DNA from: Nocardioides alcanivorans
Lineage (GTDB): Bacteria; Actinomycetota; Actinomycetes; Propionibacteriales; Nocardioidaceae
NCBI RefSeq assembly: GCF_021555175.1
Contig: NZ_JAKGRW010000002.1
Coordinates: 1 to 64,000 of the forward strand
Reading direction: 5' to 3'
Length of the DNA stretch: 64,000 nucleotides
In this document: piece after piece, positions 8,903 through 18,338 of the stretch
How the letters are laid out: every line of letters begins with the position of its first letter
How positions within the stretch are numbered: position 1 is the first letter of the stretch
Program-made: the position numbers and the translations under genes
The notes under the pieces: generated by a model
What the model was told of the DNA's origin: nothing
The model's database searches: none
The model's input: the letters and a program-made list of their open reading frames with translations, nothing else

Positions 8903-10548
8903 TCAGCGGGGCGGGACCCGGACCAGGAGCCGGCCGTGGACGCACTCCATGACGAGCTCCTTGCCCAGACCGATCGAGTCGCCGTCGAGCTGGCGCGGGG
9001 TGTCGGTGGCGGCGCGGATGACGACCTTGCGCCCCGTCATCCGGTCGAGGGTCTCGTCGGTGTGGCTGCGCTTGGCGAGTACCCGCCACACGATGGGCAG
9101 CCACGACAGGAAGCGCTTGGGATGGAGCATCACCACGTCGAGCACGCCGTCGTCGATCGCGGCGTCGGGCAGCAGCGGCATCCCGGCCTGCAGGAAACCG
9201 ACGTTGCCGACCACGACAGTGCGGGCGCGGTGACGGGTGAAGGGGCCGTCGTCGACGGAGATCTCCAGGCGCACGGCCGGGAACATCAGCGACTTCAGCG
9301 CTGACAGCACGTAGGCGAGCCAGCCGACCTTCTTCTTGATCTCCTCGTTGACGCCCTCCATGATCGCGGCGTCGAAGCCCATGCCGGCCATCACCATGAA
9401 GTGGGTGTCGGCCAGGCCCCCGTCGCCGGAGACCTCGACCATGTCGATGGCGCGATCCTGCCCGTTGAGGGCCACGTCGATCGCTGAGCGGATGTAGAGG
9501 GGCACGTCGAGGTTGCGGGCCAGCAGGTTGCCGGTTCCTGCCGGGATGATGCCCACCGGGATGCCGGTGCCGGCGAGCTCGGCGCACACCTCGCGCACCG
9601 TGCCGTCACCACCGCAGACGATCACCAGGTCGGCGCCGCCGACCGAGGCGGCATGGGCCTGACCGGTGCCGGGGTCCTCGACGCTGGTGAGATGCCAGAC
9701 CGGCTCCCGCCAGCCGGCCTCGGCGGCCATCGCGCCCACGATTGCCTGGAACTGGCCGACGTCCTCGACCTTGATCGGGTTGAGCACCACGTGAAGGTCC
9801 CGGCTCGACGCCGGCACGCTGGTGACGATCGGATCCGCGGTCGCCGTGATGCTGCGGGGCTGGGGGAGTAGAGGGCGAGCACCAACAGCGCGACCGTGAT
9901 CGACAGCAGGGCACCACCGAGGACGTCGCTGGGGTAGTGACGCGCGAGCAGGATCCGATCGGCGAAGACGACCAGGCACAGCAGCACCAGGCCGGTGGTC
10001 GCGGCCCGGCGCAGGCCCTGGCGACGGACCAGCATGTGCGTCAGCACGATCAGGACCGCGGCGAACGACGTGATCCACGACGAGTGCCCCGACGGGAAGG
10101 AGCCGCTGGTCAACTGCTCCGGCAGCACCGACCACTCCGGGCGGTCGATCTCGAAGATCCTCTTGAGCAGCTGGGTCAGGCCGAACGACGCGAGCATCAC
10201 GATGGCGCCGTACACCGCTGCCCGTCGGTGACCCTTGAACCACAGCAGCAGTACGACCGCCACGGAGATGAGCGTGGCCGCCAGGGTGTCGCCGGCCACT
10301 TCGATGACATGGAGCACGTCGACCAACACGTCGTGCCCACGCGTCCAGTTCGCGGCATCGCGGGTGACCTCGCGGTCGAACTCCCACAGGGGTTGCCACT
10401 CGGTCGCCACCAGTGTGGTGGTCGCGGCGAGCAGGACAAGGCAGAGCGCGGACCAGGAGAGCAGCCAGGCGCGGGAGCGGTCGATCAAGGTGAGGCGTCG
10501 ATTCCTTCGGGGGTGGGAAGGGGCAGGGAAGAGTATGCCTCCCGCCAT
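8903..10548 (-). CDS. PAP2 phosphatase-diacylglycerol kinase fusion (frameshifted)
   Basis: About 548 aa after repair. The N-terminal half (from 10548) is a multi-pass PAP2 phosphatase: several hydrophobic helices, KRIFEIDRPEW, SGSFPSGHSSW and ARHYPSDVLGG give the three phosphatase signature motifs. The second half is a diacylglycerol/sphingosine kinase domain: VCGGDGTVRE, PAGTGNLLARN, and FDAAIMEGVNEEIKKKVGW. The two halves are in different frames, switching at the G5 run 9862-9866; one extra base joins them as ALYSPQPRSITATADP. Such bifunctional lipid phosphatase/kinase fusions are known in actinobacteria. Start at 10548 is the longest; a start about 20 codons inside is equally possible. 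Confidence 0.75.
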
Positions 10549-10578
10549 GGTGGCGGGTCGCCCCGATAGCCTTGGGTC

Positions 10579-11873
10579 ATGATCGACCCCCGCCTGCTCC
10601 GTGACGAACCCGACCGCGTCCGCGCCTCACAGGTCAAGCGTGGGGCGTCCCCCGACGTGGTCGACCGGGCGCTCGAGGCCGACAGCTCCCGGCGCGCCAC
10701 GATCGCGGCCTTCGAGGAGAAGCGCGCCGCACAGAAGGCCTTCGGCAAGCAGGTCGCCCAGGCCAAGGGTGAGGAGAAGCAGGCACTGCTCCAGCAGGTG
10801 AAGGCCCTGGCCGCCGAGGTCAAGGATCTCGAGGCCGCCCAGGATGCCGCCGAGCAGCAGTGGCTCACCGCGCTCAAGGCGATCCCCAACGTGGTCGCCG
10901 ACGCTGCTCCGGCCGGCGGCGAGGACGACTTCGTCGTGATCGAGGAGATCGGCACCCCCGCGACTTCGCCGCAGAGGGATTCGAGCCGCTCGACCACATC
11001 GAGATCGGCAAGCGCCTCGGGGCCATCGACCTCGAGCGTGGCGCCAAGGTCAGTGGCAGCCGCTTCTACTTCCTCACCGGCGTCGGCGCGGAGCTGGAGT
11101 TCGCCCTCATCAACCTGGCGACGGAGCAGGCCCGCAGCGCCGGCTTCACCCAGGTCATCGCCCCCTCGCTGGTGCGTGGTGAGGCGATGGAGGGCACCGG
11201 TTACCTCGACCAGGGTGGTGGCGAGGACATCTACCGCATCGAGGGCGAGGACCTCTATCTCGTCGGCACCTCGGAGGTCCCGATGGCGGCCTACCACTCC
11301 AAGGAGATCCTCGACGCCGAGACGTTGCCGCGCCGCTACGCCGCGTTCAGCCCCTGCTACCGCAAGGAGGCAGGCTCCCACGGCAAGGACACCAAGGGCA
11401 TCATTCGGGTGCACTGGTTCGACAAGGTGGAGATGTTCATCTACACGACCCTCGAGCAGGCCGAGGAGGAGCACCAGCGGTTGCTGGCCTGGGAGAAGGA
11501 GTTCCTCGACAAGCTCGAGCTCGCCTACCGGGTGGTCGACATTGCTGGCGGCGATCTCGGGGCCTCGGCGATCCGCAAGTTCGACTGCGAGGCCTGGATC
11601 CCGACCCAGGGCAAGTACCGCGAGCTCACCTCGACCTCCAACTGCACCGACTTCCAGACCCGCCGACTTGACACCAGGGGACGCTTCCCCGGCCACGACG
11701 GTGGCACGACGACGGGCCCGGTCGCCACGCTCAACGGCACCCTCACCGCGATCACCCGCACCATCGTCGCGCTGCTCGAGACCCACCAGCAGGCCGACGG
11801 TTCGGTCCGGGTCCCGAAGGCCCTCCAACCCTGGTTGGGTGGTCGCGAGTTCCTCACCCCGGTGAACTCATGA
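10579..11873 (+). CDS. serS: Seryl-tRNA synthetase (frameshifted)
   Basis: Class II aminoacyl-tRNA synthetase charging tRNA-Ser, about 431 aa after repair. The N-terminal coiled-coil tRNA-binding arm (residues 1-105: [18 protein letters not shown] region) is in one frame. The catalytic core ([22 protein letters not shown], motif 2 [18 protein letters not shown], and the C-terminal [18 protein letters not shown] segment) is in another. The break is at the C5 run 10955-10959; a sixth C gives [19 protein letters not shown], the expected family sequence. Because serS is essential, a sequencing undercall is much more likely than a real mutation. The end overlaps the HAD gene by 4 nt. Confidence 0.92.
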
Positions 11874-12704
11874 GCGAGGCCACCTGGCGGCCCAAGCTGG
11901 TCGCGCTGGACATCGACGGCACCCTGCTGCGCTGGGTGACCGGTTCGGGCGCGGTGCACGGTGAGGTCGACCCGGTGGTGAGGGACGCCGTACGCCGGGC
12001 CGCTGCGGCAGGTGCCGAGATCGTGCTGGCCAGTGGCCGTTCGATCCACGGCATGATCCCGATCGCGGAGCAGCTCGGGCTTCCCTCAACGGCGAGAAGT
12101 GTTGGATCGTCGCCTCCAACGGCGCGGTGATCGTCGAGTACCCGCCCGTCGAGGTCGTGCACGAGGAGACCTTCGATGCGGCCGCCGTCGTGCACGACGT
12201 GCTGCGCCTGCACCCGCAGGCGCTGGTGGGCGTCGAGGAGCGTGGCAAGGGCTACCGTGTCAACCGACCCTTCCCCCGGGCGAGCTCGGCGGCGAGATGG
12301 TGGTGACTCCGATCGAGGAGATGGTGTCCGAGCCGGTCAGCCGCGTCATCATCCGCGACCCCGACGCGACGGTCGAGGACTTCCAGCTGCTCGCGGAGGA
12401 GCTCGGCCTGCACGGCACCGACTACGTCATCGGCTGGACCGCGTGGATGGACCTGGCGCCGATCGGGATCTCCAAGGCCTCCGGTCTTGCCAAGGTCGCT
12501 GCCGACCTCGGCCTCACCGCCGCTGACGCCCTCGCCATCGGCGACGGCCGCAACGATCTGGAGATGTTCGACTGGGCCGGCCGTGCTGTCGCGATGGGCC
12601 AGGCCGTCGACGAGGTGCTGGCGGCCGCCGACCACGTGACGTTGCCCGTCGACGAGCACGGCGCCGCCGTCGAGCTCGACCGGTGGTTCGGCGATGTCGA
12701 CTGA
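11870..12704 (+). CDS. HAD-superfamily (Cof-type) hydrolase, two frameshifts
   Basis: Cof-like phosphatase, about 278 aa after repair. The nucleophile motif ALDIDGTLL is near the start and the acidic motif [14 protein letters not shown] near the end; the middle cap region ([18 protein letters not shown]) is in a third frame. Breaks fall at C3 12084-12086 and C5 12273-12277, and one C at each restores [17 protein letters not shown] and [14 protein letters not shown]. It probably dephosphorylates a sugar phosphate or nucleotide. It starts in the serS stop (ATGA) and overlaps the GNAT gene by 11 nt, so serS, HAD, GNAT and the next HAD look like one operon. Confidence 0.8.
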
Positions 12705-13206
12705 ACCGACCGGCGAGCTGCCGCTCACCCCGCTGCGCACCACCCGTCTCGTGCTGCCCCTGATCACCCCGGCCCAGGCCGCCGACCTGCGGGCCGGCGT
12801 CCGCCATCCGAGCTTCGCCGAGGGCTTCCCTCGTGAGGACGACCTGGATGCCTGCAGCATGATCAAGGAGCTCACGCCCTGGGGGTCGCGGCTGATCGTG
12901 CGTGGAGTCGACGGGCTCGTCTGCGGAAGCATCGGCTTCTACGGCCCGCCGACCGCTGTCGACGGCATCGCCGAGGTCGAGGTCGGCTACGGGCTGGTGC
13001 CCGACGCCCGCGGCCGTGGCGTCGCGACCGAGGCCCTCTCGGCCGTGTGCGACGCCGCTGATCGGGTCGGGGTCCGGGTGCGGGCGAGCGTGGTCCCCGA
13101 CAACGCCGCCAGCCTGCGCGTGCTGGCCAAGAGCGGTTTCACCCAGCTGCGCGGCAGCAACGAGGACGGGCACCTGGTGATGGTCCGGCCGGGAGGCGTC
13201 GGTTGA
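12694..13206 (+). CDS. GNAT family N-acetyltransferase
   Basis: A 170-aa acetyltransferase of the RimJ/RimL-like GNAT type. It starts with the usual LRTTRLVLPLITPAQA strand-helix, and the acetyl-CoA loop is VPDARGRGVATEA (about residues 101-113), followed by ASVVPDNAASLRVLAKSGF, the classic C-terminal motif. It transfers an acetyl group from acetyl-CoA to an amine of unknown identity. Translationally coupled to both flanking HAD genes. Confidence 0.87.
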   Translation: MSTEPTGELPLTPLRTTRLVLPLITPAQAADLRAGVRHPSFAEGFPREDDLDACSMIKELTPWGSRLIVRGVDGLVCGSIGFYGPPTAVDGIAEVEVGYGLVPDARGRGVATEALSAVCDAADRVGVRVRASVVPDNAASLRVLAKSGFTQLRGSNEDGHLVMVRPGGVG

Positions 13207-14015
13207 AGCTCCCGCGGCTGGTCGCCACCGACCTCGACGGCACCCTGCTCGGACCCGACGGAACGGTGAGCGAGCGGACCCGTCGGGTGCTGCGGGAGCT
13301 CGATGCGCGCGGCGTCCCGGTCGTCTTCGTCACCGGCCGCCCGATCCGCTGGATGGATGCGTTGTGGAGCGATGTCGGCGGCCACGGCCTCGCGGTCTGC
13401 TCCAACGGCGGGATCGTCTATGACGTCACCCGGCGCGAGGTGCGCCATGCCCTGACGGTGCCCCGGGACCTGGCGCTGGGCGTGGCTCAGACACTGCGCC
13501 ACGAGGTGCCGGGCACGTCGTTCGCGCTCGAGAAGACCAACGGCTTCGCTCGCGAGGGCACCTTCGCCAGCCGCCACCCGGGATCCGCCGACATCCCCAC
13601 CGGGGAGCTGGAGTCGATCTTCGACGACCAGGTCGTCAAGTTGCTCGCCCTCCACGACGAAGCGGTCCCCGAGAGCTACTGGCGGCAGGCGCACGAGCTC
13701 GTCGGAGAGATCGTGGAAGTGACCTGGTCGTCCCAGTTCGCGTTGCTCGAGATGTCGGCCCTCGGCGTCACGAAAGCCACCACACTGGCTCGGCTGTGCG
13801 CCGAGCTCGACATCCGCCCCGACGAGGTCGTCGCCTTCGGTGACATGCCCAACGACATGGCGATGCTCGAGTGGGCCGGGCGTTCGTTCGCGATGGCCGG
13901 CGGCCACGACGACGTACGCCGGGTGGCCACCGACGTCGCGCCCGGCAACGACGAGGACGGGGTCGCCACTGTGCTCGCGGACCTCTTCCGACTCGAGGAC
14001 CTCCGGCAGCCCTGA
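13203..14015 (+). CDS. HAD-superfamily (Cof-type) hydrolase
   Basis: A 270-aa intact Cof-type HAD phosphatase. Motif I is VATDLDGTLLGPDG, motif II VTGRPIRW, and the C-terminal motif FGDMPNDMAMLEWAG with a conserved lysine in GVTKATTLARL; the capping domain lies between residues 80 and 185. TTG at 13203 overlaps the GNAT stop. It is a second, diverged copy of the fold found three genes upstream in the same operon. The substrate is unknown. Confidence 0.85.
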   Translation: MKLPRLVATDLDGTLLGPDGTVSERTRRVLRELDARGVPVVFVTGRPIRWMDALWSDVGGHGLAVCSNGGIVYDVTRREVRHALTVPRDLALGVAQTLRHEVPGTSFALEKTNGFAREGTFASRHPGSADIPTGELESIFDDQVVKLLALHDEAVPESYWRQAHELVGEIVEVTWSSQFALLEMSALGVTKATTLARLCAELDIRPDEVVAFGDMPNDMAMLEWAGRSFAMAGGHDDVRRVATDVAPGNDEDGVATVLADLFRLEDLRQP

Positions 14016-14074
14016 CTCTTGGGGAGCCTGTGAGAGTGTTTGACGCGATGCAACAGCGACCGGAGGTGACCTGC

Positions 14075-14713
14075 GTGAAGTCAGAGCGCGCGCGGACAGG
14101 GCGACGCCTGCTCGTGGCGGCGATGACTGTCGTGGGCCTGTCGCTCTCGGCGCCCGTGGTCACCGCGCCCGCGGCCCAGGCCATCGAGGCATGCGCTGAC
14201 GCGGGGCTCCGACCGGCCCAGCAGGCCGAGCTGCCCTACGTCTTCACCGGCACGGTCTCCGACGTCGCCGAGTCGGCCAAGGACGGCGTGGTCACCCGCA
14301 TCTACACGGTGAAGGTCGACCGCTGGTGGCGCGGCGACCTGCCGGAACGGGTTCGGGTGGCCTCCCCGAAGTCGGCGGCCGACTGTGGTCTGCGCGGGGT
14401 GCGCAAGGGCTCCCAGACCTACGTCTTCTTCGGGAGCGAGGGTGACGATGGTCAGGTGCTCGCGCTGAGCAACCAAGGCACCCGGGAGGCCGACAACCGC
14501 ACCGTGCGCCGGTTGAACCAGTTGACCGGGGTGCAGGCGCAGGAGCCGGTGTCTCCGTCAGCAGAGGAGCCCGAGGTCTCCACGACCCCGACGGTGCTCG
14601 ACGACTCCGAGGCGCCGAGCGTGATGGAGTCGATCACCGTGCCGGTCGTGGTGGTGCTGGTCGGGCTGGTGGTCTTCGGGATCGGCGCCTTCCTGGGGCG
14701 CCGCCCGCGCTGA
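14075..14713 (+). CDS. Secreted, C-terminally membrane-anchored protein
   Basis: A 212-aa protein with a basic N terminus and hydrophobic core ending in AQA (signal peptide, about residues 1-38). A soluble domain follows with two cysteines (IEACADAGLRPA and SAADCGLRG) and the TIMP/OB-like pattern VFTGTVSDVAE, YTVKVDRWWRGDLPERVRVAS. A Pro/Glu/Ser/Thr linker leads to one transmembrane helix and the tail GRRPR. GTG at 14075 is chosen because GGAGGTG lies 6 nt upstream; an ATG at 14048 is the alternative. It is probably an exported envelope protein; function unknown. Confidence 0.7.
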   Translation: MKSERARTGRRLLVAAMTVVGLSLSAPVVTAPAAQAIEACADAGLRPAQQAELPYVFTGTVSDVAESAKDGVVTRIYTVKVDRWWRGDLPERVRVASPKSAADCGLRGVRKGSQTYVFFGSEGDDGQVLALSNQGTREADNRTVRRLNQLTGVQAQEPVSPSAEEPEVSTTPTVLDDSEAPSVMESITVPVVVVLVGLVVFGIGAFLGRRPR

Positions 14714-14744
14714 CCTCCGCGCCGCGACCGTCAGGGACGAACGC

Positions 14745-15355
14745 TCAGAGGTACATGCCGCCGGTCGCAGGATCGCCGCTGGTCGGTACCTGTCCTGGCC
14801 CGGCCACGCCGGGAGGCTGCTCGCCCTGCTGTGCCTGTTGCGCGCGGGCGGCCATCGCCTGGGGAGGGCACGACGCATCTGCTCGAGCTGCGCGCGGGAG
14901 GCGACCTGCTGGGCATAGATCGCGGTCTGGATGCCGTGGAAGAGACCCTCGAGCCACCCGACCAGCTGGGCCTGCGCGATGCGCAGCTCACTGTCGCTGG
15001 GCGTGCCCTCGGCGAACGGCAGTGACAGCCGCTCAAGTTCCTGGACGAGCTCGGGAGCCAGGCCCTGCTCGAGCTCCTTGATGGAGGACTGGTGGATCTC
15101 CTTGAGGCGGTTGCGGCTCGCCTCGTCGAGGGGCGCTGCCTTCACCTCTTCGAGGAGCTGGCGGATCATGCTGCCGATCCGCATCACCTTCGCGGGCTGC
15201 TCGACGAGGTCGGCCAGGCCACCGGGACCAGCTGAATCGGCGTCCTCGACCTCCTGCTGGGCAGCCGCCAGGGCGTCGGCGGGGATGCTCCCCACCGGCT
15301 GCCCGTCGGGACCCACGATGACGATGTGCTGCTCCTCGCCGGTGTTCTCACTCAT
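14745..15355 (-). CDS. bpa: Bacterial proteasome activator (DUF2587; frameshifted)
   Basis: Homologue of Bpa/PafE, the ATP-independent ring activator of the actinobacterial 20S proteasome, about 203 aa after repair. The helical core includes RIGSMIRQLLEEVKAAPLDE, RLKEIHQSSIKELE, and LRIAQAQLVGWLEGLFHGIQ, all family hallmarks. The frame breaks at the G4 run 14861-14864. With one base added the protein continues PPQAMAARAQQ and ends GGMYL, a hydrophobic-Tyr-X proteasome-docking tail like the GQYL of Mycobacterium Bpa. ATG at 15355. This supports an actinobacterium with a proteasome. Confidence 0.9.
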
Positions 15356-15423
15356 GGCCCCACCCTACAAACCCCGCGAAGCAGCACCTCTTGCGCGCCG
15401 AGGCAGCAGCTCTTGCGCAGCGA

Positions 15424-16410
15424 TCAGTCGGGAAGCGAGCTCATGGTGGTCAGCAGGACCTTGCCGATGTGGCTGCTCTCGTCGACCAGCGTGTGGGCGG
15501 CACCGGCCTGCTCGAGCGGGAGCACCGCATGGATCACCGGCTTGATCGCACCTTCTGCGACCAGGGGCCAGACGTGCTCGACGACGGAGGCGCAGATCGC
15601 CGCCTTCTCCTCGGCCGGCCGAGCGCGCAACGACGTGGCGAGTACGGCGGCCCGCTTGCTCAGCAGCTTGCCGAGGTCGAGCTCTCCCTGGGAGCCGCCC
15701 TGCATGCCGATGACGACGAGCCGGCCCTGGGTGGCCAACGCGTCCACGTTGCGTGGCAGGTACTTCGCACCCATGTTGTCGAGGATGACGTCCGCACCGC
15801 CGTGCTCGCGGAGCACCTCCACGAAGTCCTCGTCGCGATAGTTGATCGTCACGTCGGCACCGAGCTCGCGACAGACCCGCAGTTTCTCCTCCGAACCGGC
15901 GGTGGTGAAGACCTTGGCCGACAGGGCGGTGGCCAGCTGGATCGCGAAGGTGCCGATGCCACCTGCGCCACCGTGCACGAGGAAGCGCTCACCCGGCTGT
16001 AGCCCGGCCAGCATGAAGACGTTGGACCACACCGTGCAGGCGACCTCGGGCAGCGCGGCGGCCGAGACGAGGTCGATGCCCTCGGGCACCGGCATCACTT
16101 GCCCGGCCGGGACCAGCACCTGCTCGGCATAGCCGCCGCTGGCCAGCAGCGCACAGACCTTGTCGCCGACGGCCAGCCCGTCGACACCTTCGCCCACGGC
16201 CGCGATCCGGCCACTGCACTCGAGGCCGAGCACGTCGGACTCGCCAGGAGGCGGCGGGTAGAACCCGCGCCGTTGCAGGGTGTCGGCCTTGTTGACGGCG
16301 GTCGCGACGACGTCGATGACGACCTCGCCCCGCCCCGGTGTGGGAGCTTCGACCTCGGTGATGGCGAGGACCTCGGGCCCTCCGGGCTCAGTGGCGATGA
16401 CAGCGCGCAT
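15424..16410 (-). CDS. NAD(P)H:quinone oxidoreductase (zeta-crystallin type)
   Basis: A 328-aa medium-chain reductase without structural zinc. GroES-like N-terminal part has NKADTLQRRGFYPPPP and LGLECSGRIAAVG; the Rossmann part has FLVHGGAGGIGTFAIQLA. It matches the PIG3/QorA family that reduces quinones using NADPH. ATG at 16410. It lies in the same orientation as the DUF6457-like and MobA-like genes downstream of 16.4 kb but is separated from them by 46 bp. Confidence 0.9.
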   Translation of the reverse strand: MRAVIATEPGGPEVLAITEVEAPTPGRGEVVIDVVATAVNKADTLQRRGFYPPPPGESDVLGLECSGRIAAVGEGVDGLAVGDKVCALLASGGYAEQVLVPAGQVMPVPEGIDLVSAAALPEVACTVWSNVFMLAGLQPGERFLVHGGAGGIGTFAIQLATALSAKVFTTAGSEEKLRVCRELGADVTINYRDEDFVEVLREHGGADVILDNMGAKYLPRNVDALATQGRLVVIGMQGGSQGELDLGKLLSKRAAVLATSLRARPAEEKAAICASVVEHVWPLVAEGAIKPVIHAVLPLEQAGAAHTLVDESSHIGKVLLTTMSSLPD

Positions 16411-16456
16411 GGGGCCACGGTAGCGACCGGCAGCACGCGCGCCAGCGATCAGCCCG

Positions 16457-16795
16457 TCAGTGCTGCAGGTCGGCCACGTCGGCCACGTCGGCGGTGTGGT
16501 CGACCGCGCTGTCGTCGGGGATCTCCTCGTCGACGTCGACCGGGTCGGGGGCGTCGGCCGGCCGGTCCCAGTTGGTCGCCAGTTGGCTGGCCCGCTCGGC
16601 CAACTCCTCGATCGCCGCGGCGTCGGCACCCGTCTGGCCAGCGGCGTAACCCAGCAGGAAGGTGGTGATCGGTGCCGCGGGGCGTTGGACGGCGTGGGCA
16701 GCCACCCGGGCCACGTCGAGCACCAAGGCCTCGTCCAACTCCGCCTCGATGTCGAGCGCGTCGCAGAGCTCATCGATCCAGTCGTGCAGGTTCAC
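16457..16795 (-). CDS. Small acidic conserved protein (DUF6457-like)
   Basis: A 112-aa acidic protein beginning with NLHDWIDELCDALDI, followed by a helical domain (VLDVARVAAHAVQRPAAPITTFLLGYAAGQ) and a disordered Asp/Val-rich tail. The helical part matches a short actinobacterial family often found beside molybdenum-cofactor genes, which fits the MobA-like gene immediately upstream. GTG at 16795 abuts GGAGG. Function is unknown. Confidence 0.7.
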   Translation of the reverse strand: MNLHDWIDELCDALDIEAELDEALVLDVARVAAHAVQRPAAPITTFLLGYAAGQTGADAAAIEELAERASQLATNWDRPADAPDPVDVDEEIPDDSAVDHTADVADVADLQH

Positions 16796-16862
16796 TCCTC
16801 CAGAGTGTCCGCTCGAACGGGCCGTGACAACCCCGCCGGCCGGATCTGCAGCGAATCGGCAG

Positions 16863-17447
16863 TCACGACTCGAAGCGGCGTCGCGCCTCGGCCAGGTCAG
16901 CGAAACTGTCGATGTCGTGTGCCTCGTCAGCCAGGGCTGGCACGTCGACGAGGTCCAGGCCGTCCAGCAGGCGGTGTAGGGGCAGCCCGTGCCTCGCGTC
17001 GTACGGCGGAGCGTGCTTCGCGAGGCGCCCTGCGTCGAGCACCATCGCCAGTTGGCGGCGTGCGGAGAGGTCACAGAGCACTGCGCCGTCGCGACCCCGG
17101 GCCGCATCGCGGAGTCGGCCGATGGTGCCCATCGTGACGTTGGGCATGTCGACGGCGAGCACCACGACCTCGCGAGGTGGGCGGGCGAACGAGTCGAGGC
17201 CGTGCAGCAGCCCGGCAGCCGGGCCGCCGCCGCGCGGGTCCTCCCGAGTGAAGGTGACCGGCCGTTCGGTGTGCACCCAGTCGCCGAGCACCACGACCTC
17301 GCCCGCGTCGATGACGGCGTCGAGGCACCAGGCGAGCAGGGTGCGGGGACCGAGTTCGATGGAGGCCTTGTCGGCGCCGCCGATCCTGGCGCCGGTACCG
17401 CCGGCAAGGATCACGGCGCCGAGCGCGAGAGGGGAAGCTCCGGTCAT
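16863..17447 (-). CDS. MobA-like NTP transferase
   Basis: A 194-aa nucleotidyltransferase fold protein. The GTP-binding signature AVILAGGTGARIGGADKAS is at residues 10-28 and VVLAVDMPNVT supplies the metal-binding Asp. It resembles molybdenum cofactor guanylyltransferase, which converts Mo-molybdopterin to its dinucleotide form. It sits upstream of the DUF6457-like gene and diverges from the amidase at 17.5 kb. Assignment to MobA rather than another GT-A transferase is moderately secure. Confidence 0.78.
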   Translation of the reverse strand: MTGASPLALGAVILAGGTGARIGGADKASIELGPRTLLAWCLDAVIDAGEVVVLGDWVHTERPVTFTREDPRGGGPAAGLLHGLDSFARPPREVVVLAVDMPNVTMGTIGRLRDAARGRDGAVLCDLSARRQLAMVLDAGRLAKHAPPYDARHGLPLHRLLDGLDLVDVPALADEAHDIDSFADLAEARRRFES

Positions 17448-17509
17448 GTCCCCATCCTGCCGCAGCCGAGCCGTGTGTCCGAGGGGTGAGCGTCTGGCAG
17501 GCTGGAGGC

Positions 17510-18328
17510 ATGCGCACCTCGGACGACGCCCCCGCCACACTGCGGGTGGCCCTGGCCCAGCTGCCGGCCGGGCTCGACCCTTCCGACAACCGTGCCGCCG
17601 TGACCGCCCTGGCCGACGACCCCGGGCTCCGCGGCGCGGAGCTGGTGGTCCTCCCCGAGGCCTTCGCACGGGACTTCGGCAAGCCCACCGACGACCTCGC
17701 GCCCCACGCCGAGCCGACCGATGGGGCCTTCGCCCGTGCGGTGACGGACCTGGCCGGCGCCGATCGCACCGTCATCGCCGGCATGTTCGAGCACAATTCC
17801 GACGGGCCGCCCTTCAACACACTCCTGGTGCGGGGCCGCGCACGAGCGGACTATCGCAAGATCCACCTCTACGACTCCTTCGGCTACCGAGAGTCCGACC
17901 GTCTCAGCGCTGGCGAGTGGGACCCGGTCACCGTGGCGCTCGGCGGCTTCACGCTGGGCCTGATGACCTGCTACGACCTGCGCTTCCCCGAGCTTGCTCG
18001 CGACCTCGTCGACAGGGGTGCCGACGTACTCGTCGTCCCGGCCGCCTGGGTGGCCGGTCGTACACCGCAGGAGCGTGCGCTCAAGGTGGAGCACTGGCGC
18101 ACGCTGGTGCGGGCCCGAGCCATCGAGAACGTCTGTCACGTGGTCGCCGTCGGCCAGCCGGGCCCGCGCTACACCGGCCACAGCATGGTCGTCGGCCCCG
18201 ACGGGCAGGTGGTGGTCGAGGCGGGCGCCGACCGCGACGTGATCACCGCCGACCTGCGCCGTGAGCAGCTCCACGAGGCTCGCGAGGCGAACCCGTCCCT
18301 CGCCAACCGACGGCGCAGGCCCCGGTAA
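17510..18328 (+). CDS. Carbon-nitrogen hydrolase (nitrilase superfamily)
   Basis: A 272-aa amidase with a complete Glu-Lys-Cys triad: VVLPEAF, DYRKIHLYD, and MTCYDLRFPE. The GHSMVVGPDGQVV segment near the C terminus is typical of Nit/omega-amidase members that clear deaminated glutathione or 2-oxoglutaramate. The ATG at 17510 is preferred; a GTG at 17486 is in frame and also has a purine-rich sequence close by. The gene is followed within 11 nt by a membrane protein. Confidence 0.87.
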   Translation: MRTSDDAPATLRVALAQLPAGLDPSDNRAAVTALADDPGLRGAELVVLPEAFARDFGKPTDDLAPHAEPTDGAFARAVTDLAGADRTVIAGMFEHNSDGPPFNTLLVRGRARADYRKIHLYDSFGYRESDRLSAGEWDPVTVALGGFTLGLMTCYDLRFPELARDLVDRGADVLVVPAAWVAGRTPQERALKVEHWRTLVRARAIENVCHVVAVGQPGPRYTGHSMVVGPDGQVVVEAGADRDVITADLRREQLHEAREANPSLANRRRRPR

Positions 18329-18338
18329 CCTCACCCAC

